Source: Nemertoderma westbladi (Eukaryota; Xenacoelomorpha; Nemertodermatida; Nemertodermatidae). From it: a stretch of DNA of 64,000 nt. Where the stretch lies: positions 1 through 64,000 of the forward strand of contig JAUCBJ010000321.1 in the NCBI GenBank assembly GCA_032718475.1, written 5' to 3'. Position 1 is the stretch's first letter. Every line of letters begins with the position of its first letter. Of this stretch, positions 46,701 to 58,900 are shown one piece after another. Position numbers and translations under genes: made by a program. The notes beneath the pieces are model-generated. The model saw nothing but the letters and a program-made list of their open reading frames with translations. It did not search any database and was not told where the DNA came from.

Positions 46701-46980
46701 GCCACTATCTCTCTACAGGTTATGATGTTAATTTGCCACTATCTTGCTACAGGTTATGATGTTAATTTGCCATTGTCTCGCGATGCTACGGAACATCCAG
46801 AGAATCGACGTAGAATCCTTGGCTTTCGCTCGAGAGGCTCGTGGATACGCTGAGACGATAACCGGTAACCAAGGGAGACGATTGGTTACAGATGTTATTG
46901 AGTTTGCCAGCATGTTGGAGCCCTACAAGCCGCCAACGCCAATCGCTGGGGATGAGACAGATGTTATAGGCGCCGCCTAG
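39954..46980 (+). CDS. ZMYND12: Zinc finger MYND domain-containing protein 12 (ZMYND12), three exons
   Basis: ZMYND12 is an axonemal/ciliary protein with an N-terminal MYND finger and TPR-like helices. Exons 39954-40709, 40806-40976 and 46753-46980 join at phase-0 introns to give about 384 residues (the vertebrate protein has about 365). The MYND ligands are C17, C20, C28, C31, C37, H41, H50 and C54; the H41 substitution is also my recollection for vertebrate orthologues. Downstream IHEKICQLLIPLR, AVPAALQSLAFSIDVYGL, SVELVPSYLILGEASIGLGR and DIRTSGGYYHMANVFW are strongly family-like, as is LDEAQEAEAVQVL in exon 2. Exon 3 supplies the last TPR helices (LAMLRNIQRIDVESLAFARE). The ~5.8 kb second intron is almost wholly a 34-bp minisatellite. 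A helix-sized segment may be missing between exons 2 and 3. Confidence 0.9.
40710..40805 (+). other. ZMYND12 intron 1, 96 bp, phase 0, stop-free
   Basis: Begins GTAAAGG and ends TTTTCTACCTTGGCAG. It is exactly 32 codons with no stop, so retention would simply insert 32 hydrophobic residues. That the family sequence resumes only after it supports splicing. Confidence 0.75.
40806..40976 (+). CDS. ZMYND12: ZMYND12 exon 2
   Basis: 57 codons, starting IRLQTPATPKGVG and containing QLDEMLDEAQEAEAVQVLSH, ending at AD before the donor GAT|GTTAGTAAC. The open frame continues to 41099 but loses family character after the donor. Confidence 0.85.
41225..41340. repeat. Interspersed repeat, copy 2
   Basis: CCTCGCACAAATGCAACTTT, CGAACGCC, GAGATTGTGTTTCATATTTG and GTCCTTGCGTGG, in the same order as at 36140-36270. 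Lies in ZMYND12 intron 2 ahead of the array. Confidence 0.65.
41505..46752 (+). repeat. 34-bp minisatellite filling ZMYND12 intron 2, derived from the exon 3 splice acceptor
   Basis: Roughly 150 head-to-tail units of 34 bp (37 bp where an extra TAA is present), core TTAATTTGCCACTATC followed by YYGCTACAG and then GTAATGATG or GTTATGATG. The final copy is the exon 3 junction itself: CTATCTTGCTACAG|GTTATGATGTTAATTTGCCA, where coding begins. So every unit contains a TTAAT branch-point-like word, a pyrimidine-rich run, an AG acceptor and the first ~20 bases of the exon. The first unit (about 41505-41545) has GCTGCAGAGGTTATG. Variants such as TCTGGGCTACAG and TTTCTCTACAG cluster, showing local block duplication. 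Confidence 0.95.
46753..46980 (+). CDS. ZMYND12: ZMYND12 exon 3 (C-terminal TPR-like helices)
   Basis: The acceptor is CTTGCTACAG at 46743-46752. The frame VMMLICHCLAMLRNIQRIDV is in phase 0 with exon 2 and continues through SLAFAREARGYAET to GDETDVIGAA and a TAG stop at 46978. An alternative acceptor at 46800 (AACATCCAG) would keep the frame but cut off the TPR helix, so I prefer 46753. The first ~24 bases are homologous to the intron array. Confidence 0.8.
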   Translation, partial: VMMLICHCLAMLRNIQRIDVESLAFAREARGYAETITGNQGRRLVTDVIEFASMLEPYKPPTPIAGDETDVIGAA

Positions 46981-46998
46981 AGAACAGATCAGAAAGTT

Positions 46999-47004
46999 AA
47001 TAAA
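46999..47004 (+). terminator. Polyadenylation signal of ZMYND12
   Basis: Canonical AATAAA 18 bp after the stop codon, followed by AT-rich sequence. It would give a very short 3' UTR. Confidence 0.6.
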
Positions 47005-47255
47005 CCATATTTTTATCGCAAAAAAACATAATTTGATTTAAAATATCAATTATCATTGTAAATATTTGTATATATTGTAGAATGTTTATAACATTGTAAT
47101 TGTATTATATATTGTATAAATTGTTTATAATATTATAATTGTATATATTGAAATATATTTATTGTAATTATTTAACGAACCATCACCAAATTAATATTTA
47201 ACTTTTAAATTTATTGACATTATTTTAATTACTTTTGTTTCGCATTGCTTGTTAT

Positions 47256-49646
47256 ATTAGGTGTATCGTATACCTCCGATATAAAAAAACATTGGCGCTA
47301 TAATATTAGGTGTATCGTATATATACCTCCGATATAAAAAAACATTGGCGCTATAATATTAGGTGTATCGTATAACTCCAATATAAAAAAACATTGGCGC
47401 TATAATATTAGGTGTATCGTATACCTCCGATATAAAAAAACATTGGCGCTATAATATTAGGTGTATCGTATACCTCCGATATAAAAAAACATTGGCGCTA
47501 TAATATTAGGTGTATCGTATACCTCCGATATAAAAAAACATTGGCGCTATAATATTAGGTGTATCGTATACCTCCGATATAAAAAAACATTGGCGCTATA
47601 ATATTAGGTGTATCGTATACCTCCGATATAAAAAAAACATTGGCGCTATAATATTAGGTGTATCGTATACCTCCGATATAAAAAAAACATTGGCGCTATA
47701 ATATTAGGTGTATCGTATACCTCCGATATAAAAAAAACATTGGCGCTATAATATTAGGTGTATCGTATACCTCCGATATAAAAAAAAACATTGGCGCTAT
47801 AATATTAGGTGTATCGTATACCTCCGATATAAAAAAACATTGGCGCTATAATATTAGGTGTATCGTATACCTCCGATATAAAAAAAACATTGGCGCTATA
47901 ATATTAGGTGTATCGTATACCTCCGATATAAAAAAAAACATTGGCGCTATAATATTAGGTGTATCGTATACCTCCGATATAAAAAAACATTGGCGCTATA
48001 ATATTAGGTGTATCGTATACCTCCGATATAAAAAAAACATTGGCGCTATAATATTAGGTGTATCGTATACCTCCGATATAAAAAAACATTGGCGCTATAA
48101 TATTAGGTGTATCGTATAACTCCGATATAAAAAAAACATTGGCGCTTTAAAATTAGGTGTATCGTATACCTCCCATATAAAAAAACCATTGGCGCTATAA
48201 TATTGGGTGTATCGTATACCTCCGATATAAAAAAAAACATTGGCGCTATAATATTAGGTGTATCGTATACCTCCGATATAAAAAAACATTGGCGCTATAA
48301 TATTAGGTGTATCGTATACCTCCGATATAAAAAAAACATTGGCGCTATAATATTAGGTGTATCGTATACCTCCGATATAAAAAAACATTGGCGCTATAAT
48401 ATTAGGTGTATCGTATACCTCCGATATAAAAAAAACATTGGCGCTATAATATTAGGTGTATCATATACCTCCGATATAAAAAAAACATTGGCGCTATAAT
48501 ATTAGGTGTATCGTATACCTCCGATATAAAAAAAACATTGGCGCTATAATATTAGGTGTATCGTATAACTCCAATATAAAAAAAACATTGGCGCTATAAT
48601 ATTAGGTGTATCGTATACCTCCGATATAAAAAAACATTGGCGCTATAATATTAGGTGTATCGTATACCTCCGATATAAAAAAACATTGGCGCTATAATAT
48701 TAGGTGTATCGTATAACTCCGATATAAAAAAAACATTGGCGCTATAATATTAGGTGTATCGTATAACTCCGATATAAAAAAAACATTGGCGCTATAATAT
48801 TAGGTGTATCGTATACCTCTGATATAAAAAAACATTGGCGCTATAATATTAGGTGTATCGTATACCTCCGATATAAAAAAACATTGGCGCTATAATATTA
48901 GGTGTATCGTATACCTCCGATATAAAAAAAACATTGGCGCTATAATATTAGGTGTATCGTATACCTCCGATATAAAAAAACATTGGCGCTATAATATTAG
49001 GTGTATCGTATACCTCCGATATAAAAAAACATTGGCGCTATAATATTAGGTGTATCGTATACCTCCGATATAAAAAAAACATTGGCGCTATAATATTAGG
49101 TGTATCATATACCTCCGATATAAAAAAACATTGGCGCTATAATATTAGGTGTATCATATACCTCCGATATAAAAAAACATTGGTGCTATAATATTAGGTG
49201 TATCGTATACCTCCGATATAAAAAAAAACATTGGCGCTATAATATTAGGTGTATCGTATACCTCCGATATAAAAAAACATTGGTGCTATAATATTAGGTG
49301 TATCGTATACCTCCGATATAAAAAAACATTGGCGCTATAATATTAGGTGTATCGTATACCTCCGATATAAAAAAACATTGGCGCTATAATATTAGGTGTA
49401 TCGTATACCTCCGATATAAAAAAAACATTGGCGCTATAATATTAGGTGTATCATATACCTCCGATATAAAAAAACATTGGCGCTATAATATTAGGTGTAT
49501 CATATACCTCCGATATAAAAAAACATTGGTGCTATAATATTAGGTGTATCGTATACCTCCGATATAAAAAAAAACATTGGCGCTATAATATTAGGTGTAT
49601 CGTATACCTCCGATATAAAAAAAACATTGGCGCTATAATATTAGTA
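47256..49646. repeat. 49-bp minisatellite (ATTAGGTGTATCGTATACCT core)
   Basis: About 48 copies. The unit has a GTATCGTATAC part, CCGATATAA followed by an A-run of 6-8, then ACATTGGCGCTATAAT. Most length variation is in the A-run; a few units have TAACTCC or TCATATAC. Directly downstream of ZMYND12 and abutting a MITE at 49648. Confidence 0.96.
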
Positions 49647-49647
49647 A

Positions 49648-50023
49648 GGGGCCGTCCAAGTATGACGTCAGCACTTTAGGGGGGGGGGGGGTTGGGAAAA
49701 TCTGATGACGCGCTGATGATGGGAGGGGAGGGGGTCAGCCAAAATCTGACGTCAGTATGTTCATTTATAGGTGCTAGAATAGATATAGCAGAAGAGTAAT
49801 TAGCTTGCCTATTTTAATTGTTCGAAGCCCCCGAAGGCCCGTAGCCGACCTTCTGTTTCAGTTACCAGTCACCATGTTTCAGTGATTAGGACGCGAAAAT
49901 TTATTTAATCTGATTTAGGGGAGGGGGGGGGGGGGTCAATGCCTATCTGATGACATCTGATTTAGGGGAGGGAGGGGGTCAACATTTTGGGGAAAAGTGC
50001 AGACGCCATACTTGGACGGCCCC
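49648..50023. mobile_element. MITE with GGGGCCGTCCAAGTATG inverted ends and TAA target duplication
   Basis: Left end GGGGCCGTCCAAGTATGACG (49648) and right end its reverse complement with one change (ending at 50023). Flanked by TAA on both sides (49645-49647, 50024-50026). 376 bp, no ORF, G-rich tracts near 49677 and 49920. The 3-bp TAA duplication and G-rich ends fit the PIF/Harbinger group. Confidence 0.8.
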
Positions 50024-50217
50024 TAAAGTATCAACCAACCTGCTCCTTCCCCTTATATGGTGGGGTGGTCATTGGCTTTTGAAATTTTCCTATTCATTTA
50101 GAGGAAATTTTTATAAAAATTCCAAATTTTAAAACCGTTTATCAAGATCTGTACCCGTATGCTAAGCTCGCTGACTTTCGTGGCTCGTCCCACAACCATC
50201 CAGTTGTTTTCCATTTT

Positions 50218-50385
50218 CACACCATTGTTTATTATCCAATTTTCTGGTAAAGAAAATATAACCTTTCTAATCAATGTCATTTTTAATTCATTTTCCATAT
50301 TGAAATCCACAGAATATTAATTTATAAAATCTATGGACAAAAAGGGAAATTTATACACTTACACAAAGGTGCTTAGTTTAAAGAA
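50218..50385. repeat. Direct repeat, copy 1, flanking the LINE fragment
   Basis: TTTTCTGGTAAAGAAAATAT and CATATTGAAATCCACAGAAT recur at about 51048-51130. Its end, CTTACACAAAGGTGCTTAG (50360-50380), resembles the 35-bp unit of the array at 51138, so this repeat is probably the array's source. Confidence 0.7.
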
Positions 50386-50394
50386 AGGTTGGGC

Positions 50395-50989
50395 ATAAAT
50401 GACAGGCAGAAAGACTGCGTAAGAGCCAAAACGGATTTCGACCAAGTAGATCAACAATAGCTCAGATACTTGCACTACGGAGATTGATTGAAGGAATTAA
50501 GTCAAAGAATCTCCCCGCAGTCATGACTTTTGTGGACTTCAAGAAGGCATTCGACTCCATCCATAGAGGTAAAATGCTTGAAATCCTAAGAGCTTATGGA
50601 ATACCAGAAGTAATTGTTGCTGGCATTGGATTGTTATATTGTGACACAGAAGCGCAGGTACTCTCACCAGATGGTGAAACTGAGTTTTTCTCAATCCTGG
50701 CTGGCGTACTGCAAGGTGACACATTAGCACCATTACTATTTGTAATTGTGCTGGATTATGCAATGAGGACGGCCACAAAGGGTGAAGATCTGGGATTCAC
50801 ACTTCAAGAACGCAGAAGTAGTAGGAAAGCGTAGTCGTGGACGACCTGCCATAACATATATAGTCAACTTGAAAGGGATACTGAACTTGGGAGAAACGAA
50901 ATTGCGACAACTATGGAGAGTCGGGAAGCCTGGAAGGATCTCATTTCCACTGTCCGAGTTCGCTCGACCTAGTAGTAGTAGTAGGGCAT
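50395..50989 (+). mobile_element. LINE remnant, RT fragment plus 3' end with (TAG)n tail
   Basis: Reads MTFVDFKKAFDSIHRGKMLE, GIGLLYCDTEAQVLS and GVLQGDTLAPLLFVIVLDYA (RT motifs 3-4), then jumps after AMRTATKGEDLGF to VGKRSRGRPAITY, the typical LINE C-terminus. This deletes the FADD box and post-RT region. The end is CCGAGTTCGCTCGACC(TAG)n. A family distinct from that at 30601 and 36290. Confidence 0.85.
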
Positions 50990-51137
50990 AGAGATTTGGG
51001 GGACCCTTAAACAGAAAAATTTACAGAAACATTGCTGATTTTTTATACTCCATTTTCTGGTAAAAAGAAACATTACCTTTTAAATCAACGGCATTTTATA
51101 TTAGTTACCATATTGAAATCCATGGAATATTAAGTTA

Positions 51138-54100
51138 ACATTGCTGCCACTTACACCAAGGTATTTAGAGATACATTGCCGCCACTTACACTAAGGAAGG
51201 TATTTAGAGATACATTGCTGCCACTTACACCAAGGTATTTAGAGATACATTGCTGTCACTTACACTAAGGTATTTAGAGATACATTGCTGTCACTTACAC
51301 TAAGGTATTTAGAGATACATTGCTGCCACTTACACAAAGGTATTTAGAGATACATTGCTGCCACTTACACCAAGGTATTTAGAGATACATTGCTGTCACT
51401 TACACTAAGGTATTTAGAGATACATTGCTGCCACTTGCACAAAGGTATTTAGAGATACATTGCCGCCACTTACACTAAGGTATTTAGAGATACATTGCTG
51501 CCACTTACACTAAGGTATTTAGAGATACATTGCTGTCACTTACACTAAGGTATTTACAGATATATTGCTGCCACTTACACTAAGGTATTTAGAGATACAT
51601 TGCTGCCACTTACACAAAGGTATTTAGAGATACATTGCTGCCACTTACACTAAGGTATTTAGAGATACATTGCTGCCACTTACACTAAGGTATTTACAGA
51701 TATATTGCTGCCACTTGCACAAAGGTATTTAGAGATACATTGCCGCCACTTACACAAAGGTATTTAGAGATACATTGCTGTCACTTACACTAAGGTATTT
51801 AGAGATACATTGCTGTCACTTACACTAAGGTATTTAGATATACATTGCTGCCACTTGCACAAAGGTATTTAGAGATACATTGCCGCCACTTACACTAAGG
51901 TATTTAGAGATACATTGCTGCCACTTACACTAAGGTATTTAGAGATACATTGCTGCCACTTGCACAAAGGTATTTAGAGATACATTGCCGCCACTTACAC
52001 TAAGGTATTTAGAGATACATTGCTGCCACTTACACTAAGGTATTTAGAGATACATTGCTGTCACTTACACTAAGGTATTTACAGATATATTGCTGCCACT
52101 TACACTAAGGTATTTAGAGATACATTGCTGCCACTTACACAAAGGTATTTAGAGATACATTGCTGCCACTTACACTAAGGTATTTAGAGATACATTGCTG
52201 CCACTTACACTAAGGTATTTAGAGATACATTGCTGTCACTTACACTAAGGTATTTACAGATATATTGCTGCCACTTACACTAAGGTATTTAGAGATACAT
52301 TGCTGCCACTTACACAAAGGTATTTAGAGATACATTGCTGCCACTTACACTAAGGTATTTAGAGATACATTGCTGTCACTTACACTAAGGTATTTACAGA
52401 TATATTGCTGCCACTTACACTAAGGTATTTAGAGATACATTGCTGCCACTTACACAAAGGTATTTAGAGATACATTGCTGCCACTTACACCAAGGTATTT
52501 AGAGATACATTGCTGTCACTTACACTAAGGTATTTAGAGATACATTGCTGTCACTTACACTAAGGTATTTAGAGATACATTGCTGCCACTTACACAAAGG
52601 TATTTAGAGATACATTGCTGCCACTTACACCAAGGTATTTAGAGATACATTGCTGTCACTTACACTAAGGTATTTAGAGATACATTGCTGCCACTTGCAC
52701 AAAGGTATTTAGAGATACATTGCCGCCACTTACACTAAGGTATTTAGAGATACATTGCTGCCACTTACACTAAGGTATTTAGAGATACATTGCTGTCACT
52801 TACACTAAGGTATTTACAGATATATTGCTGCCACTTACACTAAGGTATTTAGAGATACATTGCTGCCACTTACACAAAGGTATTTAGAGATACATTGCTG
52901 CCACTTACACTAAGGTATTTAGAGATACATTGCTGCCACTTACACTAAGGTATTTAGAGATACATTGCTGTCACTTACACTAAGGTATTTAGAGATACAT
53001 TGCTGCCACTTACACAAAGGTATTTAGAGATACATTGCTGCCACTTACACCAAGGTATTTAGAGATACATTGCTGTCACTTACACTAAGGTATTTAGAGA
53101 TACATTGCTGCCACTTGCACAAAGGTATTTAGAGATACATTGCCGCCACTTACACTAAGGTATTTAGAGATACATTGCTGCCACTTACACTAAGGTATTT
53201 AGAGATACATTGCTGTCACTTACACTAAGGTATTTACAGATATATTGCTGCCACTTACACTAAGGTATTTAGAGATACATTGCTGCCACTTACACAAAGG
53301 TATTTAGAGATACATTGCTGCCACTTACACTAAGGTATTTAGAGATACATTGCTGCCACTTACACTAAGGTATTTACAGATATATTGCTGCCACTTGCAC
53401 AAAGGTATTTAGAGATACATTGCCGCCACTTACACAAAGGTATTTAGAGATACATTGCTGTCACTTACACTAAGGTATTTAGAGATACATTGCTGTCACT
53501 TACACTAAGGTATTTAGAGATACATTGCTGCCACTTGCACAAAGGTATTTAGAGATACATTGCCGCCACTTACACTAAGGTATTTAGAGATACATTGCTG
53601 CCACTTACACAAAGGTATTTAGAGATACATTGCCGCCACTTACACTAAGGTATTTAGAGATACATTGCTGCCACTTACACTAAGGTATTTAGAGATACAT
53701 TGCTGTCACTTACACTAAGGTATTTACAGATATATTGCTGCCACTTACACTAAGGTATTTAGAGATACATTGCTGCCACTTACACAAAGGTATTTAGAGA
53801 TACATTGCTGCCACTTACACTAAGGTATTTAGAGATACATTGCTGCCACTTACACTAAGGTATTTAGAGATACATTGCTGTCACTTACACTAAGGTATTT
53901 ACAGATATATTGCTGCCACTTACACTAAGGTATTTAGAGATACATTGCTGCCACTTACACAAAGGTATTTAGAGATACATTGCTGCCACTTACACTAAGG
54001 TATTTAGAGATACATTGCTGTCACTTACACTAAGGTATTTACAGATATATTGCTGCCACTTACACTAAGGTATTTAGAGATACATTGCTGCCACTTACAC

Positions 54101-55236
54101 AAAGGTATTTAGAGATACATTGCTGCCACTTACACCAAGGTATTTAGAGATACATTGCTGTCACTCACACTAAGGTATTTAGAGATACATTGCTGTCACT
54201 TACACTAAGGTATTTAGAGATACATTGCTGCCACTTACACAAAGGTATTTAGAGATACATTGCTGCCACTTACACCAAGGTATTTAGAGATACATTGCTG
54301 TCACTTACACTAAGGTATTTAGAGATACATTGCTGCCACTTGCACAAAGGTATTTAGAGATACATTGCCGCCACTTACACTAAGGTATTTAGAGATACAT
54401 TGCTGCCACTTACACTAAGGTATTTAGAGATACATTGCTGTCACTTACACTAAGGTATTTACAGATATATTGCTGCCACTTACACTAAGGTATTTAGAGA
54501 TACATTGCTGCCACTTACACAAAGGTATTTAGAGATACATTGCTGCCACTTACACTAAGGTATTTAGAGATACATTGCTGCCACTTACACTAAGGTATTT
54601 AGAGATACATTGCTGTCACTTACACTAAGGTATTTACAGATATATTGCTGCCACTTACACTAAGGTATTTAGAGATACATTGCTGCCACTTACACAAAGG
54701 TATTTAGAGATACATTGCTGCCACTTACACTAAGGTATTTAGAGATACATTGCTGCCACTTACACTAAGGTATTTACAGATATATTGCTGCCACTTACAC
54801 TAAGGTATTTAGAGATACATTGCTGCCACTTACACAAAGGTATTTAGAGATACATTGCTGCCACTTACACTAAGGTATTTAGAGATACATTGCTGCCACT
54901 TACACTATAAGGTATTTATAGATACATTGCTGCCACTTACACTAAGGTATTTAGAGATACATTGCTGCCACTTACACAAAGGTATTTAGAGATACATTGC
55001 TGCCACTTACACTAAGGTATTTAGAGATACATTGCTGCCACTTACACTAAGGTATTTAGAGATACATTGCTGCCACTTACACTAAGGTATTTACAGATAC
55101 ATTGCTGCCACTTGCACAAAGGTATTTAGAGATACATTGCCGCCACTTACACAAAGGTATTTAGAGATACATTGCTGTCACTTACACTAAGGTATTTAGA
55201 GATACATTGCTGTCACTTACACTAAGGTATTTAGAA
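51138..55236. repeat. 35-bp minisatellite (TATTTAGAGATACATTGCTG core)
   Basis: About 115 copies. The variable part is CTGCCACTTACACTAAGG, with alternatives CTGTCAC, TTGCACAAAGG, CACCAAGG, CCGCCAC and TTTACAGATATATTG. The order of variants repeats over several hundred bases in different places, i.e. higher-order structure. Homogeneous, with one 2-bp insertion near 54905. Confidence 0.96.
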
Positions 55237-55942
55237 ATATATTACATACAATATGGACTTTAGCGATACAGCAATAAAAATGGATTGATCTGGTTGGATG
55301 ATAAACTTCATATTAATCAATTATACAATAAAGATGTTGAAACTCGGTAATAACTGTAGAAAGTATAATGTAACAAAGATCCTTGGAGATAAAATCCTCA
55401 TAACCTGACGACCTAATATTAATTAATTTCGAAAAACTTCGAAACACTCTACATAAAATTATATTAAATACAACAAATTAATAACATTCGAAGTAATGGT
55501 TGGATATAATACAACTAATTAAGTAACTATAAACAAAAAAAAATATAAATACAAATAAGTAATGAACATTAATCATATCAATACATTTTATAGGTTAATA
55601 TATAACAGATTTATAGAGAAAATATTAAATTAAAAGGAAAACTCGATTCGGAATATAAATAATTATTACAGGGACACCATGGTACCATGGAAACCCTGAT
55701 GGACACACCAGCAACGGGATAAATGATATTCTAATTAAAATGTATCTAAACAATGATTGTTGAACAATAATTAATTAAAGAAACTAACCTTAGTCAAATA
55801 TATGAATTACTTGGAAAAAAATAACACAAAACTATAAATAATTGTTGACGATTAAGAATCTGTTGAATTTATTGGGGTAAATTAGAAAACATTTAAACTG
55901 AAAATATTTAAACAATTGGAACATTTTATAATAAATATACGG
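55237..55942. other. Spacer between two arrays
   Basis: Strongly AT-rich, no gene. The only notable word is the 14-bp palindrome CCATGGTACCATGG at about 55678. Confidence 0.5.
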
Positions 55943-58900
55943 GACCTACCAATGTACTGCAGATATAACAGGTTGTATAACGGGACCTACCAATGTACTG
56001 CAGATATAACAGGTTGTATAACGGGACCTACCAATGTACTGCAGATATAACAGGTTGTATAACGGAACCTACCAATGTACTGCAGATATAACAGGTTGTA
56101 TAACGGGACCTACCAATGTACTGCAGATATAACAGGTTGTATAACGGGACCTACCAATGTACTGCAGATATAACAGGTTGTATAACGGGACCTACCAATG
56201 TACTGCAGATATAACAGGTTGTATAACGGGACCTACCAATGTACTGCAGATATAACAGGTTGTATAACGGGACCTACCAATGTACCGCAGATATAACAGG
56301 TTGTATAACGGGACCTACCAATGTACTGCAAATATAACAGGTTGTATAACGGGACCTACCAATGTACTGCAGATATAACAGGTTGTATAACGGGACCTAC
56401 CAATGTACTGCAGATATAACAGATTGTATAACGGGACCTACCAATGTACTGCAGATACAACAGGTTGTATAACGGGACCTACCAATGTACTGCAGATATA
56501 ACAGGTTGTATAACGGGACCTACCAATGTACTGCAGATATAACAGGTTGTATAACGGGACCTACCAATGTACTGCAGATACAACAGGTTGTATAACGGGA
56601 CCTACCAATGTACTGCAGATATAACAGGTTGTATAACGGGACCTACCAATGTACTGCAAATATAACAGGTTGTATAACGGGACCTACCAATGTACTGCAG
56701 ATATAACAGATTGTATAACGGGACCTACCAATGTACAGCAGATATACAGTAACAGGTTGTATAACGGGACCTACCAATGTACTGCAGATATACAGTAACA
56801 GGTTGTATAACGGGACCTACCAATGTACTGCAAATATAACAGGTTGTATAACGGGACCTACCAATGTACTGCAGATATACAGTAACAGGTTGTATAACGG
56901 GACCTACCAATGTACAGCAGATATACAGTAACAGGTTGTATAACGGGACCTACCAATGTACAGCAGATATACGGACAGGTTGTATAACGGGACCTACCAA
57001 TGTACTGCAAATATAACAGGTTGTATAACGGGACCTACCAATGTACTGCAGATATAACAGGTTGTATAACGGGACCTACCAATGTACTGCAGATATAACA
57101 GGTTGTATAACGGGACCTACCAATGTACTGCAGATATAACAGGTTGTATAACGGGACCTACCAATGTACTGTAGATACAACAGGTTGTATAACGGGACCT
57201 ACCAATGTACTGCAAATATAACAGGTTGTATAACGGGACCTACCAATGTACTGCAGATATACAGTAACAGGTTGTATAACGGGACCTACCAATGTACAGC
57301 AGATATACAGTAACAGGTTGTATAACGGAACCTACCAATGTATTGCAGATATACAGTAACAGGTTGTATAACGGGACCTACCAATGTACTGCAAATATAA
57401 CAGGTTGTATAACGGGACCTACCAATGTACTGCAGATATAACAGGTTGTATAACGGGACCTACCAATGTACTGCAGATATAACAGGTTGTATAACGGGAC
57501 CTACCAATGTACTGCAGATATAACAGGTTGTATAACGGGACCTACCAATGTACAGCAGATATAACAGGTTGTATAACGGGACCTACCAATGTACTGCAGA
57601 TATACAGTAACAGGTTGTATAACGGGACCTACCAATCTACTGCAGATATAACAGGTTGTATAACGGGACCTACCAATGTACTGCAGATATAACAGGTTGT
57701 ATAACGGGACCTACCAATGTACTGCAGATATACAGTAACAGGTTGTATAACGGGACCTACCAATGTACTGCAGATATAACAGGTTGTATAACGGGACCTA
57801 CCAATGTACTGCAGATATACAGTAACAGGTTGTATAACGGGACCTACCAATGTACAGCAGATATAACAGGTTGTATAACGGGACCTACCAATGTACAGCA
57901 GATATACAGTAACAGGTTGTATAACGGGACCTACCAATGTACTGCAGATATAACAGGTTGTATAACGGGACCTACAAATGTACTGCAGATATAACAGGTT
58001 GTATAACGGGACCTACCAATGTACTGCAGATATACAGTAACAGGTTGTATAACGGGACCTACCAATGTACAGCAGGTATAACAGGTTGTATAACGGGACC
58101 TACCAATGTACTGCAGATATACAGTAACAGGTTGTATAACGGGACCTACCAATGTACTGCAGATATACAGTAACAGGTTGTATAACGGGACCTACCAATG
58201 TACTGCAGATATAACAGGTTGTATAACGGGACCTACCAATGTACTGCAGATATAAAGTAACAGGCTGTATAGCGAGACCTACCGATGTACTGCAGATATA
58301 ACAGGTTGTATAACGGGACCTACCAATGTACTGCAGATATAAAGTAACAGGCTGTATAGCGGGACCTACCAATGTACTGCAGATATAACAGGTTGTATAA
58401 CGGGACCTACCAATGTACTGCAGATATACAGTAACAGGTTGTATAACGGGACCTACCAATGTACTGCAAATATAACAGGTTGTATAACGGGACCTACCAA
58501 TGTACTGCAGATATAACAGGTTGTATAACGGGACCTACCAATGTACTGCAGATATAACAGGTTGTATAAGGGGACCTACCAATGTACTGCAGATATAACA
58601 GGTTGTATAACGGGACCTACCAATGTACTGCAGATATAACAGGTTGTATAACGGGACCTACCAATGTACTGCAGATATAACAGGTTGTATAACGGGACCT
58701 ACCAATGTACTGCAGATATAACAGGTTGTATAACGGGACCTACCAATGTACTGCAGATATAACAGGTTGTATAACGGGACCTACCAATGTACTGCAGATA
58801 TAACAGGTTGTATAACGGGACCTACCAATGTACTGCAGATATACAGTAACAGGTTGTATAACGGGACCTACCAATGTACTGCAGATATAACAGGTTGTAT

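Noticed and set aside
41505-46752. CRISPR-like array
   Set aside because: Units are contiguous without unique spacers, in an animal intron.
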